DNA of 64,000 bases from the NCBI RefSeq assembly GCF_019578655.1, contig NC_063265.1, forward strand, positions 16,850,285 to 16,914,284, read 5' to 3'. Below the pieces are notes generated by a model. That model saw only the letters and a program-made list of their open reading frames with translations, was not told the DNA's origin and did no database searches. The DNA is from Ricinus communis (taxonomy: Eukaryota; Streptophyta; Magnoliopsida; Malpighiales; Euphorbiaceae). Numbering within the stretch: the first letter of the stretch is position 1; each line of letters begins with the position of its first letter. Shown here piece by piece: positions 63,217 to 64,000 of the stretch. The translations under genes and the position numbers were made by a program.

Positions 63217-64000
63217 TATAGGATGGGCAATTAAGAGCATCCCTTTTGAGGGACAAATGGGGTAGTAGGATCTCTATCCTATTTTATGGACAAATAATTC
63301 TATCGATCAGTTTTCACGTTTGTCATCTCTCAACTGATATTTGATTCACCAAATAAATATATGTTCATAGAGCAAAAGAGGAGTCATTGTCTGGTGCCTA
63401 AGGCCAATTTTTTGTGTTATCAGATCGGCCTATTGCTTCTTTGTTTTTACTGATAAAAGTATCTTTTAATCTTTATACTCTAAGCCTCTCTATCATTGTC
63501 TGATCTTTATCCAACAGCACTCTTACATAAATTGACACAAAGGCGTTAGATATAATAAAAATATATAAAAATAAAAATTGACACAAAGACAGCAGCATTA
63601 CCACGTTTTATTGTCTTCCGAGTTTCCAGTTGAGAGTGTTTTCGTATCCTAAAGAGTAATATAATATTATTAAATAGTACTTAGAAAACTTTAACTCGAA
63701 AAATTTTTAATTTTTATAAATAAAAATATGAACTAAACTATTCTCATATATACATTTTATGGCAAAAAATTTAAGAACATAAATCAATTATTAGATTATG
63801 ACTCTATTATACGTATGCGAGAGAAAATAATAATTTTTTTTTCTCTTTATTTAAATTTATTTTGCGTATAACTTATTTTAATTTGTTTCGATTCTTTTCT
63901 ATTTATATGGTATATGATATTTTTATAAAATTAATTTTAATATTTTAAAGTTATTTTAAAATTAGTAAAATAATTTTATAAAAATATTTCAAATAAAAAA
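63214..64000. other. AT-rich DNA to the window edge, no gene seen
   Basis: No credible coding region. The last 300 bases are almost entirely A and T. Confidence 0.4.

Noticed and set aside
63041..63265. 74-aa frame with an alternating I-Y tract
   Set aside because: Artefact of the (TA)n microsatellite.
1..64000. CRISPR array, rRNA, canonical tRNA or prokaryote-type defence system
   Set aside because: No regularly spaced identical repeats, no rRNA or tRNA signatures, and the genes have spliceosomal introns of a plant nuclear genome.

Overview
This is plant nuclear DNA. It is strongly AT-rich, genes are sparse, GT-AG introns are short to medium in length, and there are many TA, TAA and CT microsatellites and small inverted-repeat transposons. 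The recognisable proteins (UEV1-type ubiquitin E2 variant, CAF1 deadenylase, OVATE family protein, CFL1/GIR-type WW-EAR protein) are all angiosperm families. Protein similarity and base composition suggest a dicot, possibly a rosid such as a member of the Malpighiales. That placement is inference; I could not search a database.

Six protein-coding genes can be supported. From left to right: (1) 916-3100 +, a 111-aa membrane-anchored coiled-coil protein of unknown function in two exons; (2) 16760-17460 +, a 195-aa CFL1-like protein in two exons, with a WW-like segment, an LxLxL repression motif and a CxxC pair, followed by a near-perfect hairpin at 17547-17627; (3) 24788-26818 -, a 676-aa RRM / CCHC-knuckle / RS-rich protein with an intron in its leader that ends exactly at the ATG; (4) 34189-37375 +, a UEV1 ubiquitin-conjugating enzyme variant in four exons; (5) 41163-42029 +, an intronless CAF1 deadenylase; (6) 56213-57082 +, an intronless OVATE family protein. 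They do not form an operon or an obvious cluster. Their roles are transcriptional repression (CFL1-like, OFP), RNA processing or decay (RRM/RS protein, CAF1), K63 ubiquitin chain formation (UEV1) and one unknown.

The rest is intergenic DNA with many non-autonomous transposons. The best supported are a 311-bp element with a perfect 9-bp target duplication (50846-51156), a 1.1-kb element with about 112-bp inverted ends and a 10-bp duplication that carries a GC-rich minisatellite (53071-54177), a 0.4-kb element (12387-12793), and a likely nested element at about 9911-12339. An LTR-retrotransposon-like block lies at about 30.7-33.1 kb. A 147-bp tandem duplication at 43181-43468 keeps a reading frame open on the minus strand. 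I saw no rRNA or canonical tRNA gene, no CRISPR array and no bacterial-type system. The most interesting unexplained feature is the hairpin downstream of the CFL1-like gene.
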